From assembly GCA_036275915.1 (NCBI GenBank), contig DASUCV010000009.1, forward strand, positions 124,001 to 188,000: a DNA stretch of 64,000 nucleotides, in the 5' to 3' direction. The position numbers were made by a program, and so were the translations under genes. This document shows positions 1 through 9,300 of the stretch, piece after piece. The stretch's first letter is position 1. Every line of letters begins with the position of its first letter. Under the pieces are notes generated by a model. That model was not told the DNA's origin and did no database searches. It saw nothing but the letters and a program-made list of their open reading frames with translations. The DNA comes from Candidatus Polarisedimenticolaceae bacterium. GTDB lineage: Bacteria > Acidobacteriota > Polarisedimenticolia > Polarisedimenticolales > DASRJG01.

Positions 1-1221
1 GAAGATCCCCTCCTGGTACATGACGGGAGTCGTCGCGGGGGATCGGATCTCGAACCAATCGATCTGGGCGTTATCGAACCAAGTCGGAACCCGGACGCTG
101 CGGTTCGCCACGAGGGATTCGTGGTCGCCGAAATTGCGATAAGCGAGCCGGTACATCAGCCAGGAGCCGAGCGTCGACAAACACTGTGTGGTTCCCGGTT
201 GCGCGACGAGATCCAGCGCCGTGGGACGAAGGTCGAGGAACGGCAGCGCAGTGGGGCCGGTCAACGTGCTGCTTCCCGGCGCCGTCCAGTCGACGTGGAA
301 CCTGAAGAAGTTGAGCGTGTCGGCGTTGGGCAATGAGAGCTGAAGAATGTAGTTGGGAGACCCCGGCGGTGGGAGAAGACGCCCGTCGAGATCGGAGGGG
401 AGCGGGATGCCGTCGTTCGGCAAATTGAAGCACTGCTGGGTCGCGGCAAGTCCCGCGAGCATCTTGGCCCGGTCCATGGCGCAGACGCTCGTCGGGCTGG
501 TGTCCAGCCCCACGTAGTAGCCGTCCGGCCACACGGCGAGCTTGGGAAAGCCAGGGAACGTATTCGGATACGAGAACGCGTAACGATTCCAGGCGCCGGT
601 CGGATTCGAGCCCTGGGAGACGGCGACGCAGAGAAGGTTGGGGGCGGCGATCTGGGAGAGCACCCAGCGATCGGAGATCTGGTCGTACAGTACGGTCCCT
701 TCGCCGATGTTGTTGATCTCGCAACCTCCGCCGAAGCCGCTCCAGAGCGTGTTCGTAGCCACTGGGCCGAAGACGGTGTTGCCGGTGGCTTTGTCGAAGA
801 TCGCGAACGCGGCATTGACGATTTGAACGTAGTGACTCGGCCCGACGTCCCCGGCCGTGTCCGGCGGCAGGCCGTAGGTCACGCTGCCCCCCGGAAACCC
901 GTAGCCGAGGCCGAGCCAGTTCGTTAGGAGCGGAGCCGCGGCTCGGGGAGACGGCGCCTGTGTCATCGTCGACGCTTCCGATTCCCAGGGCGTGATGGCG
1001 CTCTCGGAGTCCAGTTCCTTCTCGATCTCGGGTCCAACGTTGTCGAACGGCGAGGGCGCGGCAGGCGGGATGAGCCAGAGCGGAGGCGACGTATCGAAGT
1101 GGATCGCCGGCTGGACCTTCGCCCCGAGCAACACCTTCGGCTCCGTCGCTTCCTGAGCCGCGAACGCGGACAACGAGAGCACGAGACCGACCAGAGCCGC
1201 CGTCATCGGATGCTGCTTCAT
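1..1221 (-). CDS. Secreted protein of unknown function, C-terminus cut by window edge
   Basis: The frame is open from an ATG at 1221 to the window edge, giving at least 407 residues. It starts with a short basic stretch and a hydrophobic segment ending in SAFAAQ, a typical signal peptide. The mature part contains PPDTAGDVGPSHYVQIVN near residue 115, then FDKATG and a Gly-rich segment. I recognise this DTxGDVGPxHYVQ pattern from large exported acidobacterial and myxobacterial proteins of unknown function; that is memory, not a search. It lies 19 nt after the 70-residue peptide gene on the same strand and may be the last gene of that unit. No enzymatic motif is visible. Confidence 0.8.
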   Translation of the reverse strand, partial: MKQHPMTAALVGLVLSLSAFAAQEATEPKVLLGAKVQPAIHFDTSPPLWLIPPAAPSPFDNVGPEIEKELDSESAITPWESEASTMTQAPSPRAAAPLLTNWLGLGYGFPGGSVTYGLPPDTAGDVGPSHYVQIVNAAFAIFDKATGNTVFGPVATNTLWSGFGGGCEINNIGEGTVLYDQISDRWVLSQIAAPNLLCVAVSQGSNPTGAWNRYAFSYPNTFPGFPKLAVWPDGYYVGLDTSPTSVCAMDRAKMLAGLAATQQCFNLPNDGIPLPSDLDGRLLPPPGSPNYILQLSLPNADTLNFFRFHVDWTAPGSSTLTGPTALPFLDLRPTALDLVAQPGTTQCLSTLGSWLMYRLAYRNFGDHESLVANRSVRVPTWFDNAQIDWFEIRSPATTPVMYQEGIF

Positions 1222-1240
1222 GACAATTCCCCCACGCGAA

Positions 1241-1453
1241 TCACGGACATGTCGCCATCGTCGCGTCTTCCCGCGCGGTCCCGAATGTCGCGGTCGCGCA
1301 GCTGTTGCGTGCGCGCGCGAGGTACCAAAAGGCCTGGCCGGGGGCGGGGTTGGGGCGTGTGTCGCTGTAGGAGGTCCCGCCGCCCGGCTGCAGGCAAGAG
1401 GAGGCTGCGAAGTTGACGATCACCACCAGGGTCGATGCCAGGATCGTTCTCAT
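1241..1453 (-). CDS. 70-residue exported peptide resembling the tail of a larger secreted-protein module
   Basis: The start ATG overlaps the stop of the receiver gene upstream as ATGA, so it may be translationally coupled. Residues 1-19 form a hydrophobic export signal ending in AASSC. The rest, with PGQAFWYLARARNSC and a final TCP, matches the last strands of the Fn3-like module that ends several big secreted proteins in this window (for example YWYLVRATNC, ending YACP, in the gene at 38053-40725). The module front half is absent, so the peptide may be a deletion remnant or a small secreted protein in its own right. Expression is unproven. Confidence 0.5.
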   Translation of the reverse strand: MRTILASTLVVIVNFAASSCLQPGGGTSYSDTRPNPAPGQAFWYLARARNSCATATFGTAREDATMATCP

Positions 1454-1830
1454 GGCTCATGCCTCCCCTGCCTCGCCTCGAGCAAACGTCCGAGCTGCAA
1501 GAGGTCCCGCTTCGCGACGAACGCCTCCATGCCGGCCTCGCGCGCCGCGCGTTTGACGTCGTCGTGATCGTGGTCGCTGACCGCGATGATTCGCGCCTTC
1601 GGGTGGGCCGCGCGCAGGGAGATCGCCGCGGCGATCCCGTCCATCCGCGCCATCCGGAGATCCATGAGCACGAAATCGGGCGCGAATGCCTCGAACGCGG
1701 CGATGACCTCGTCGCCGTCCTCGCACTCCTCGATGACCGGGCTCAGAGGCGAGAGGACCTCGCGGATCGTCCGCCGGACACGCGCGTTGTCGTCCACGAC
1801 GAGGAGGCGGAGCAGCTCGGTCATCATCAT
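1450..1830 (-). CDS. Single-domain response regulator (CheY-like receiver)
   Basis: A 126-residue receiver domain without an output domain. VVDDN near residues 11-15 supplies the acidic pair, FVLMDLRM puts the phospho-acceptor at Asp57, and VAKRD carries the conserved Lys. The usual MPxMDG after the Asp reads MARMDG. Three consecutive ATGs (1830, 1827, 1824) are possible starts; a GTG at 1890 would add 20 residues without receiver homology, so 1830 is preferred. It lies 93 nt downstream of the NarL-type regulator and overlaps the next small gene by 4 nt. It probably relays or buffers phosphate from the nearby propeller kinase, which is inference from position. Confidence 0.85.
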   Translation of the reverse strand: MMMTELLRLLVVDDNARVRRTIREVLSPLSPVIEECEDGDEVIAAFEAFAPDFVLMDLRMARMDGIAAAISLRAAHPKARIIAVSDHDHDDVKRAAREAGMEAFVAKRDLLQLGRLLEARQGRHEP

Positions 1831-1883
1831 GGCGAAAGGATTACGGGGACGGACCTCCCGGGTCCATGGAGGTTGACGCAGGA

Positions 1884-1901
1884 GTTCCACACGTGTGGAA
1901 C
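1884..1901. promoter_or_regulatory. 18-bp perfect palindrome upstream of the receiver gene
   Basis: GTTCCACACGTGTGGAAC is perfectly self-complementary, followed at once by a further half-site CCACACGG. It lies in the 93-nt gap between the NarL regulator stop and the receiver start. No T-run follows it on the minus strand, so it is unlikely to be a terminator. A dimeric regulator operator is the simplest reading. Confidence 0.45.
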
Positions 1902-1923
1902 CACACGGACGCGAAAAGCGAGG

Positions 1924-2559
1924 CTAGATCAGGCGGTCGCGGTGGAGGGCGGCGAAGCGGACGAGCGCGTGGCTCCCCGTGAGGCCGAGCTTGCCGGCAA
2001 TCGCGGTGCGGTGGTTCTCGACCGTGCGGTAGTGGATTCCCAGCTCGTCCGCGATCTCCTTGCTGCTCTTGAAGTCGGCGATGAGGCGCAGCACGCGGCG
2101 CTCCGCGGGGGTGAGCGCGTCGAGCGAGACGGGATCGGCCTTCTTCGTCAGCAGGCTCGCGGAGAGCGACGAGCTGATGTACGGCTGGCCGGCGCGCACC
2201 GCGCGGATCGCGTCGATCACGTCGAGAAGCGAGCCACCCTTGGCGACGTAACCCTTCGCGCCGAGATCGAAGGCGCCGCGCAGCAAGTCTTCCCGGCCAT
2301 GCATCGTCATGAGCACGAACTCCGGCCTCGGCGTCGTGTCCTTGAGGGCGCGCAGCACCGCGAAGCCGTCCTTCCCGGGCATGTCGACGTCGAGAACGAC
2401 GACGTCGGCGGCGATCTCTGCGATCGCCCGCAGCACGGCGTCGCCGTCGGCGCATTCGGCGACGACAGTGAACCCGGGGACCTCCGTAAGGATGTCGCGC
2501 ACGCCCTTGCGCACGACCGCGTGATCGTCGGCGACGATGATGCGCACCTTCTCGATCAT
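1924..2559 (-). CDS. NarL/FixJ-family response regulator
   Basis: 211 residues: a receiver domain (about 1-120) with IVADDHAVVRKG and phospho-acceptor Asp57 in VVVLDVDMPGKDG, then a LuxR-type helix-turn-helix (about 145-205) with LTPAERRVLRLIADFKSSKE and YRTVENHRTAIAGKL. The ATG at 2559 overlaps the stop of the propeller histidine kinase as ATGA, so the pair is co-translated and very likely forms a cognate two-component system. It should bind DNA as a phosphorylated dimer; the targets are not known. Confidence 0.93.
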   Translation of the reverse strand: MIEKVRIIVADDHAVVRKGVRDILTEVPGFTVVAECADGDAVLRAIAEIAADVVVLDVDMPGKDGFAVLRALKDTTPRPEFVLMTMHGREDLLRGAFDLGAKGYVAKGGSLLDVIDAIRAVRAGQPYISSSLSASLLTKKADPVSLDALTPAERRVLRLIADFKSSKEIADELGIHYRTVENHRTAIAGKLGLTGSHALVRFAALHRDRLI

Positions 2560-5456
2560 GCGCTGCCACCCCGCGTGGGAAGCGAGACGACGATCTTCGT
2601 CCCCCGCCCCGGCAACGACTGCACCGTGTGACGTCCCCCGAGAATTCTCGCACGCTCCGCGATCCCGGCGAGGCCCATCCCCGGCCGGTCCGCCGGAAGG
2701 CTCGCGGGATCGAAGCCGCGTCCGTCGTCCTCGACGGTGATCTCGACACGGCCCTCTCCGGCCTTTGCGGTGACGCCCGCCCGCGTCGCGTGGGCGTGCC
2801 GGAGCATGTTGCTCAGCGCTTCCTGCACGATTCGGTAGACGCCGATCTCGTCGCCCTCGGCGAACAGGCCGTCCAGGGGATCGAGGTGAGAGGCGATCGT
2901 CATGCCCGACGACTCCGCCGTCTGCTCGACGAGAGCCTCGATCGCGCGCGTCAGACCAAGCCGGTCGAGCTGATACGGACGGAGGTTGTACGCGACCTTG
3001 CGGACCTCCTCGATGCCATCGCCGGTCGCTTCGACGATCTCCTCCATCTGGCGGCGCGCGTCGTCGGAGGTCGTCCCGTCCCGAAGTCCCATCTGGGCAC
3101 GGTTGCGGATCACGACGAGCGTCTGGCCGATGCCGTCGTGAAGCTCGCCGGCGATCCGCTTGCGCTCGGCTTCCTGCGATGCGATGAGCTGGCGCGAGAA
3201 GAGGTCTTGCTCCTCGCGGCGGCGCTTCAGGCGCTCGAAGCGCGAGCGAACGCCGAGGCCCACGAGGCCGAGCCCGAGCACCACCGTTCCGCCGCGGAAC
3301 CACACGGTCTGCCACCACGCCGGCGTCACGCGGATCGCGACCGACGCGCCCTTCTCGTTCCAGACGCCGTCGGCGTTCGCGGCGGCGACGTGGAAGACGT
3401 AGTGTCCCGGGGGGAGATGCGAGTAGCGGGCGAACCGCGCCGTCCCCGCATCCTCCCACTCGTCGTCGAGCCCCTCCATCCGGTAGCGAAACCGCGCCTG
3501 CTCCGGCCGCACGAAGGTCGTCGCGGTGAAGCGCACCTCGAGCCGGCTCTCCGACGGATCGAGCGTCGCCTCCCGCGCGACGTCGTGCGCCCGGCGCTCG
3601 CTCGCGATCTCCTCGATCGCGACGTTCGGCGCAACGGTGTTCTCGCCGACGAGACGCGGATCGACGATCGCGATCCCCTGCTGCGTGGCGAACCACAGCG
3701 TGCCGTCGCTCTTCCGGAACCCCGCAGGCTGATAGCCGCCGTTGCACTCGGCGCTCGCCATGCCGTCCATGCGCCCGAAGGCGAGAGACGTGACCGACCT
3801 TGCACGACCCTCGGCAAACGCGTCGAGCTCCGCCCTGGCGACGGCGTAGATTCCGCGATTGCAGCTCATCCACAGCCGCCCCGTCCGGTCGTCCACGATC
3901 GCGAAGGCGCCGTCGTCGAAGAGGCCGTCGCGCTTGCGGATCACGACCAGCTTCCCGTCCGCGAATCGCGTGAGCCCTCCGTCGTAGGTTCCGATCCAGA
4001 GGACGCCGCGCTCGTCCTCGTAGAGCGCTCGGATCGTCTCGCTCGAGAGGCCGTCCTTGATCTTCCACGTCGTGACGCGGTCGCCGTCGATCCGGCTGAG
4101 CCCCCCGTAGCACCCCGCCCAGATCGCGCCCGACGCGCGCTCGATCAGCGCACCGACGCGCGCTCCCGCAAGTCCGTCGGCAACCCCGAAACGCCGGATC
4201 GCGCCCGACGGATCGATCCGGACGAGGCCTTCGGACGTTCCGGCCCAGACCGTGCCGCGGCGGTCGTGGAGGATGTCGAGGACCGTCCCCGGCAGGCGGT
4301 AGACCGTCTCCACGCGTCCGTCCGATCGCTCGCGCCGGACCCCGTCATTGTCGCCCACGAGCACGGAGCCGTCGGCCTCCGGCCGGACCGCGGTGAAGAA
4401 CGTTGCGCTCCGTGTGAAGCGGTCGCCGTCGACGCGGAACGCCATGTTCTGACTTCCCGCCCAGACCGCGCCTGTGCGGTCCTCGGCGATCGGATAGAAG
4501 TTGTGCTCATCCCCCGGCGCCTCGGGAGCAACCGTCCTGACCGGCGTCGGGAACGCCTGGACGAGACCGCTCTCACCGCCGATCCAGAGGGAGCCCTCGG
4601 CATCCTCGATCATCGCGATCGGGTTCGTGGCGGCGGCAGGCAGATCGGGGCCGAAGGTCCGCCATGAGCCGTTCTCCAGCACGCTCAGCCGGCCGTCGAG
4701 CAGCAGCCACGTCCTCCCGTCCTTCCCTTCGGTCGCCGCATACCGCAAGTTCGTCGACGGCGGACCCGGTGCGACGGGAGCCGCCAGCTCGGTCGTGCGG
4801 CCGTGCTCCGATTTCAGCAGCGTGTGCGCCGTCGTGCGGCTCCAGAGCGCCCCGCGCGGGTCCAAGAACTGGGCGATCGGCCTGTGGCCCTCCGGCCAGA
4901 CGTAGTCCGCGAGCTTTCCGTCCGGCTCGAGGAACCGCACGCCCGTATCGCGAACGAACGCGACCCAGTAGAGCTCCGTCTTTTCGCCGGGCCGCGCCGT
5001 GACCTCCTGCGTTCTCACGAAGCGGACGCCGTCGAACACGGCGAGGCCGCGCATTGTCGAGACCCAGATCCGTCCTTCCGCGTCCTGCTGGATGCCGCCG
5101 ACGGCCGCATCCGGCAGTCCGTCCGCGACGCCGAACGTGCGGAACTCGCCATGTGTCATCCGCGTGACGCCGCCGTCCTCCGTGCCGATCCAGAGGCTCC
5201 CCTCGCGATCGACGCGGAGCGCCAAGATCCGATTGGAGAGGATCTCCGGAACCTCGGCGTGATTGACGACGGTCATGCGATGGCCGTCGAAGCGCACGAG
5301 ACCGTCCCGTGTCGCGATCCAGAGGTAGCCGTCGGGGGTCTGGTCGATCGCGTAGACGGAGTTCTGCGGGAGGCCGTTGTCGGTCGTGAAGACCCGGTAG
5401 CTCAAGCCGGGCGCGGCGAGCGCCGCCGCCAGGAGAGGCGCCGTCAACGCGGTCAT
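2556..5456 (-). CDS. Beta-propeller sensor histidine kinase (Reg_prop / Y_Y_Y / HisKA_3)
   Basis: 966 residues. After a signal-like N-terminus come many propeller blades of the LWIGTxDGGLxR type (about 20-580), a Y_Y_Y domain near 655-710, one membrane helix near 715-735, a short coiled coil, the HisKA_3 box GELHDGIGQTL with the phospho-His near residue 772, and a GHKL ATPase domain with DDGRGF and GMGLAGI. The layout is a periplasmic propeller sensing an unknown ligand and a cytoplasmic NarL-partnered kinase. In gut bacteria similar sensors detect glycans, but this one lacks the AraC output and cannot be assigned a ligand. It is ATGA-coupled to its regulator. Confidence 0.93.
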   Translation of the reverse strand: MTALTAPLLAAALAAPGLSYRVFTTDNGLPQNSVYAIDQTPDGYLWIATRDGLVRFDGHRMTVVNHAEVPEILSNRILALRVDREGSLWIGTEDGGVTRMTHGEFRTFGVADGLPDAAVGGIQQDAEGRIWVSTMRGLAVFDGVRFVRTQEVTARPGEKTELYWVAFVRDTGVRFLEPDGKLADYVWPEGHRPIAQFLDPRGALWSRTTAHTLLKSEHGRTTELAAPVAPGPPSTNLRYAATEGKDGRTWLLLDGRLSVLENGSWRTFGPDLPAAATNPIAMIEDAEGSLWIGGESGLVQAFPTPVRTVAPEAPGDEHNFYPIAEDRTGAVWAGSQNMAFRVDGDRFTRSATFFTAVRPEADGSVLVGDNDGVRRERSDGRVETVYRLPGTVLDILHDRRGTVWAGTSEGLVRIDPSGAIRRFGVADGLAGARVGALIERASGAIWAGCYGGLSRIDGDRVTTWKIKDGLSSETIRALYEDERGVLWIGTYDGGLTRFADGKLVVIRKRDGLFDDGAFAIVDDRTGRLWMSCNRGIYAVARAELDAFAEGRARSVTSLAFGRMDGMASAECNGGYQPAGFRKSDGTLWFATQQGIAIVDPRLVGENTVAPNVAIEEIASERRAHDVAREATLDPSESRLEVRFTATTFVRPEQARFRYRMEGLDDEWEDAGTARFARYSHLPPGHYVFHVAAANADGVWNEKGASVAIRVTPAWWQTVWFRGGTVVLGLGLVGLGVRSRFERLKRRREEQDLFSRQLIASQEAERKRIAGELHDGIGQTLVVIRNRAQMGLRDGTTSDDARRQMEEIVEATGDGIEEVRKVAYNLRPYQLDRLGLTRAIEALVEQTAESSGMTIASHLDPLDGLFAEGDEIGVYRIVQEALSNMLRHAHATRAGVTAKAGEGRVEITVEDDGRGFDPASLPADRPGMGLAGIAERARILGGRHTVQSLPGRGTKIVVSLPTRGGSA

Positions 5457-5465
5457 CGTGGCGAG

Positions 5466-5471
5466 AGACTA
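5466..5471 (-). promoter_or_regulatory. Candidate leaderless promoter (-10 TAGTCT) for the propeller kinase
   Basis: On the minus strand TAGTCT ends 9 nt before the ATG at 5456. With normal -10 to start-site spacing, transcription would begin at or next to the start codon. The spacing recurs at several other genes in this window. Confidence 0.35.
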
Positions 5472-5488
5472 CATCAGCGGCCGCAATC

Positions 5489-5529
5489 AAAAAAACGGCC
5501 GGACGGCCTCTTGTGGAGACCGCCCGGCC
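5489..5529 (-). terminator. Rho-independent terminator of the second kinase/regulator operon
   Basis: Arms GGCCGGACGG (5497-5506) and CCGCCCGGCC (5520-5529) pair at 9 of 10 positions around a 13-nt loop. On the minus strand the hairpin is followed by seven T (5489-5495). It lies downstream of the regulator gene ending at 5725 and just before the next kinase gene, so it separates two similar operons. Confidence 0.75.
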
Positions 5530-5703
5530 TGCTCGGGGGGCAGCAGAAATAACGACCGAAGTCGTTCCTTCAGTGCCGGAGAGAGGGTACGAAGTGAAGC
5601 CTTCCCTCGCACGAGGGAGAACCCCCGGATCGCGAAAGAAGAACCCTGGGACGAAGCGGACGGCCGCCGAATTTCGAGACGAGGCGGAAGGTCTTTTTTT
5701 GGG

Positions 5704-5724
5704 GGAGTTTCGGAAGCTGTCCCC
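5704..5724 (-). repeat. Solo half-copy of the GGGGACAG repeat
   Basis: On the minus strand GGGGACAGCTTCCGAAACTC directly follows the TGA stop (5725-5727) of the regulator gene. The same unit forms both arms of the palindrome at 21634-21691. An A-run follows on the minus strand and no second arm is present, so this is a half element. Confidence 0.7.
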
Positions 5725-6369
5725 TCAGGACTCCGAAGAGACGAGCCCGACGCGAATCGCGAAGCGCACGAGGCCGGTCAGATCGTGGACGCCGACGCGA
5801 TCCATGATCTGGCTGCGATGCGACTCGACGGTCTTCACCGAGAGATCGAGGAGCGCCGCGATCTCCTTCGACGACTTCCCTTCCGCGACGAGCTGGAGGA
5901 TCTCGCGCTGGCGTGTCGTCAAGCCGGCGAGCGGGTCGGGCTGCGCGGACCCCGACTGGACGTAGCGCTCGACGACCTGGCGCGAGATCTTCGGGCTCAG
6001 GTAGACGTCGCCGCGGCCGACCGCCTTGATGGCGAGGGGCAGCTCGTCGTCGGCGGCATCCTTCAAGAGGTAGCCCGCGACACCGGCGCGGAGGGCCTGC
6101 GCGACGTACGCCTCGCCGGCGTGCATCGAGAGGATGAGGATCTTCGTGCGCGGCGACGCCTGCGCGCTGCGCGTCGCGACCTCGAGACCGTTCAGGCCGG
6201 GCATCGTGATGTCGAGCACCGCGAGGTCCGGGCGGAGGCGCTCGATGAGCGCGAGCGCCTCGCGGCCGTCGGCGGTCTCGGCGACCACCTCGACGCCGGG
6301 CAGCGAGGTGAGGACGGCGTGGATCCCCTTCCGCACGACGGCGTGGTCGTCCGCCAACAGGACCTTCAT
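5725..6369 (-). CDS. NarL/FixJ-family response regulator
   Basis: 214 residues: receiver (1-118) with LLADDHAVVRKG and phospho-acceptor Asp53 in LAVLDITMPGLNG, and a LuxR-type helix-turn-helix (about 148-210) with LTTRQREILQLVAEGKSSKE and VKTVESHRSQI. Its ATG overlaps the stop of the 1052-residue propeller kinase as ATGA, identifying that kinase as partner. The stop codon abuts a GGGGACAG half repeat, and the terminator at 5489-5529 lies about 200 nt further on. Confidence 0.93.
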   Translation of the reverse strand: MKVLLADDHAVVRKGIHAVLTSLPGVEVVAETADGREALALIERLRPDLAVLDITMPGLNGLEVATRSAQASPRTKILILSMHAGEAYVAQALRAGVAGYLLKDAADDELPLAIKAVGRGDVYLSPKISRQVVERYVQSGSAQPDPLAGLTTRQREILQLVAEGKSSKEIAALLDLSVKTVESHRSQIMDRVGVHDLTGLVRFAIRVGLVSSES

Positions 6370-9300
6370 GAGCCGGCCTCCTCGGAGGTCAATGGTACGC
6401 TCGCCCGGATCTCCGCTCCCTGCCCGATGGAAGAATCCAGCTCGAGCCGCCCGCCCAGCGCCTCGACGCGCTCGCGCATGCCGCTCAAGCCGAGGTGCCG
6501 GCCGGTCGCCGCACGCTGGAGCGCCTCGGCGACGTCGAATCCGCGCCCGTCGTCACGGACGCTCAGGAGCAGACGGCTTGAGTCGACGCGCACCGACACG
6601 GTGATGTGCCGCCCCTCGCCGTGCCGGACCGCGTTGTGCACCGCCTCCTGGACGATCCGGAAGGCGGCGATCGCGGTCTCGGGTTTGAGGCGCTCGGCGT
6701 CGAAGTTCGCCTCGACTTCGATCGCCGCTCCGGTCCTGACGGACTGCCCCTCGGCGTAGCCGCGCAGCGCGACGATGAGCCCCAGCTCGTCGAGCATCGG
6801 AGGCCTGAGGTCGAGCACGATCTCGCGCACGTTGCCGATCATGTCGTCGACGAGACCGATCGAGTCCGTGAGCCGCGCGCCCCGCTCGGGCGAGGCGTCG
6901 GGGAGGCGGCCGAGCGCCTTGAGGTTGATCTTGATCGCGCTCAGCACCTGGCCCATGTCGTCGTGCAGCTCGCGCGCGATACGCCGCTTCTCCTCTTCCT
7001 TGGCGTCCTCGAGGCGTCGCGTCAGCCCACGCAGGCGATCGTACGTCCCGTGAAGCTCGGCCTGGCTCTGCCGCGCCTCGAGGAGCGCCTGCTCGCGGGC
7101 GAGCTGGAGCGTCTCGAGCTCGCGGTTCCTCTGTTTCAGCCTTGCCGTCCGGGTGGCATAGACCGTGGACACGATGCCGATGAGGCCTGCTCCCGCGGCG
7201 AGACGGAACCACCACGTCATCCAGTACGGCGGCGTCACGTGAATCGCGAGCGGCGGCGTCTCGCTCCACGCGCCGCGCGCGCTCCGGCCGCGCACACTCA
7301 TCGTGTAGCCGCCCGGCGGAAGGTCGGTGAGCGCGATCGTCTGTCCGGGGAGGTCCGTCCACGCGTCGCTCCGTCCTTCGAGTCGGTAGGCGAAGTGATG
7401 CGGGGTGCGGAAGTCGAGGACCGCGAAGCTGAACGAGAGCGGCGTGCCGTAGGCGACGTCGATGCTCCTGGTCTCCCACGCCGCCGCGGGGAGGCGCATG
7501 GGGCCCTTGAGGGTGCGGATGTCGGTGACCACCGTCGGCGCCACCGGCGGATCGACGAACGGCGAGCCCGGGCGGATCGCGAGGAGCCCTCCCGAAGTGC
7601 CGAGCCAGAGCACGTCACGTCCGTGACGGGCCGCCCCCGGGTTGAATTCGACGCCGGGTAGCCCGTCGGCGAGACCGTAGTTATGGAAGCGCCCGGACGC
7701 GGGGTCGTACCGGGAGAGCCCGTGGCGCGTGCCGATCCATATCGTGCCGTCGTCGTCCTCGACGAGCGACGTCACGTTCTGGTTGACCAGTCCGTCGTCG
7801 GTCGTGATCCGCTTCACGTCGAAGCCGCCGCCGGTCTTCCCCGTGATCCGCGCGAGCCCGCCGCCGTTGGTTCCCGCCCAGACGACTCCGCTCCTCGATT
7901 CCAGGACCTGCGAGATGTGCTGGTGGCCGATCGTCGCCTGATCGGTCGTCGACGGGAGAAGGCGCACGGCTTTCCCCGTCTTCGGATCGAAGACGTTCAA
8001 GCCGCCGGAGCGCGTTCCGATCCACAACGCTCCGTTCGATCCGACGAGGACACTGGTCACGAAGTCGTCGCTCAGGCTCGAGGGATCGGCGGAATCGGCG
8101 TGGAAGCGTGTGAACGAGCGGCCGTCGCGCTCGAGGCGGAAGAGACCGCTCCCCCCGGTGCCGACCCAAAGCGTCCCGGCGCGATCGACGGCGACGGCGT
8201 TCCTGTAGCCCGTGCTGGGGACCGGAATCGCCGTTGCGGTTCCGCGAACCGGGTCGATGCGCGTGAGCGACGCCATCGACGCCGCCCACATCGTGCCGTC
8301 GGCCTGTTCGGCGAGGCTGAGCACCGTCCTCAGAGCGAGCGGGGGGTCGTCGGGCGGCGCGATGCCGGAGAAATCGCCGTTTCGGCCCAGCCGGAAAAGG
8401 CCCTTCCCCCACGTGCCGACCCAGAGCGTGCCGCTCTTGTCCTCGTCGAGGGCGGTGATCTCACGGTAGGGAAGCTTGGGCTCGAGCGTGACGTGGAAGA
8501 GATCCCCGGTCGCCGAGAATCTTGCGAGGCCGCGCCCCCATGTTCCGATCCAGACGTCTCCCGAGGCGTCCGCCACCACCGCCGCCAGCCGGTCGGCGCC
8601 GAGGCTGTCCTCGCGCTGCGGGTCGTTTCGATAACCGTGGCTCGCGCCCGTCGTGGTGTCGAAGGCGATGAGGCCGCGGTTCCACGTGGAGATCCACAAC
8701 GTGCCGTGGGCGTCGCATGCGATCGCGGTGACGATCGGAAAGTCGTCGCCGGGGGCGAGCTCGGGCGCGGCGACGCTTCGCGCCGATCCCGTCGCGGGGT
8801 CGAAACGGTAGAGATGACGCTCGGTGCCAAACCAGATCCCGCCCGAAGGATCCTCGGCGATCGCGAAGGCGTTGTCGTCGCGCTCGTCGGCGACCGGAAG
8901 GCGCGTGACGCGGCGCGTCTTCGGGTCGAGCCATGCGAACCCGCCGCCCACCATCGCCAGCCACATGCGCTTCGACCGGTCGAGCTTCAGCGCATAGACG
9001 TACTCGTTCGGGACGCCCTCCACGCGCTCGAATGCTCGCGTCTTCGCGTCGAAGCGATTCAATCCATTCTGCGTGCCGACCCAGAGCGCGCCGTCCGCGT
9101 CCTCGGCGATCGCGTAGACGCTGTCGTGGCTCAGGCTTTTCGGATCCTTCGGATCGTTGCGGAAACGCTCGAAGCGACCGGTCGTGCGATCCAGACGCGC
9201 GAGGCCGCCGGAGTTCGTCCCGACCCAGAGCTCGTTGCTTCGATCCTCGTAGATCGTCCGTATCGAATTGTCGGGGAGCGAATCCGCGTTCCCGACCTCG

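Noticed and set aside
1220-1243. Possible second UGA readthrough at the end of the 70-residue peptide
   Set aside because: The extension runs straight into the next gene, contains no Cys-motif context and has no SECIS-like hairpin at the right distance.
2628-4667. Long plus-strand open frame opposite the propeller histidine kinase
   Set aside because: It is rich in Arg, Asp and Pro with no domain, and is the antisense shadow of a clearly real gene in GC-rich DNA. The same holds for the long plus-strand frames at 7683-9530, 26462-28873, 32273-33907, 35855-38068 and 38413-40275 and for the long minus-strand frames at 12935-15697, 49154-52093 and 60376-63294.
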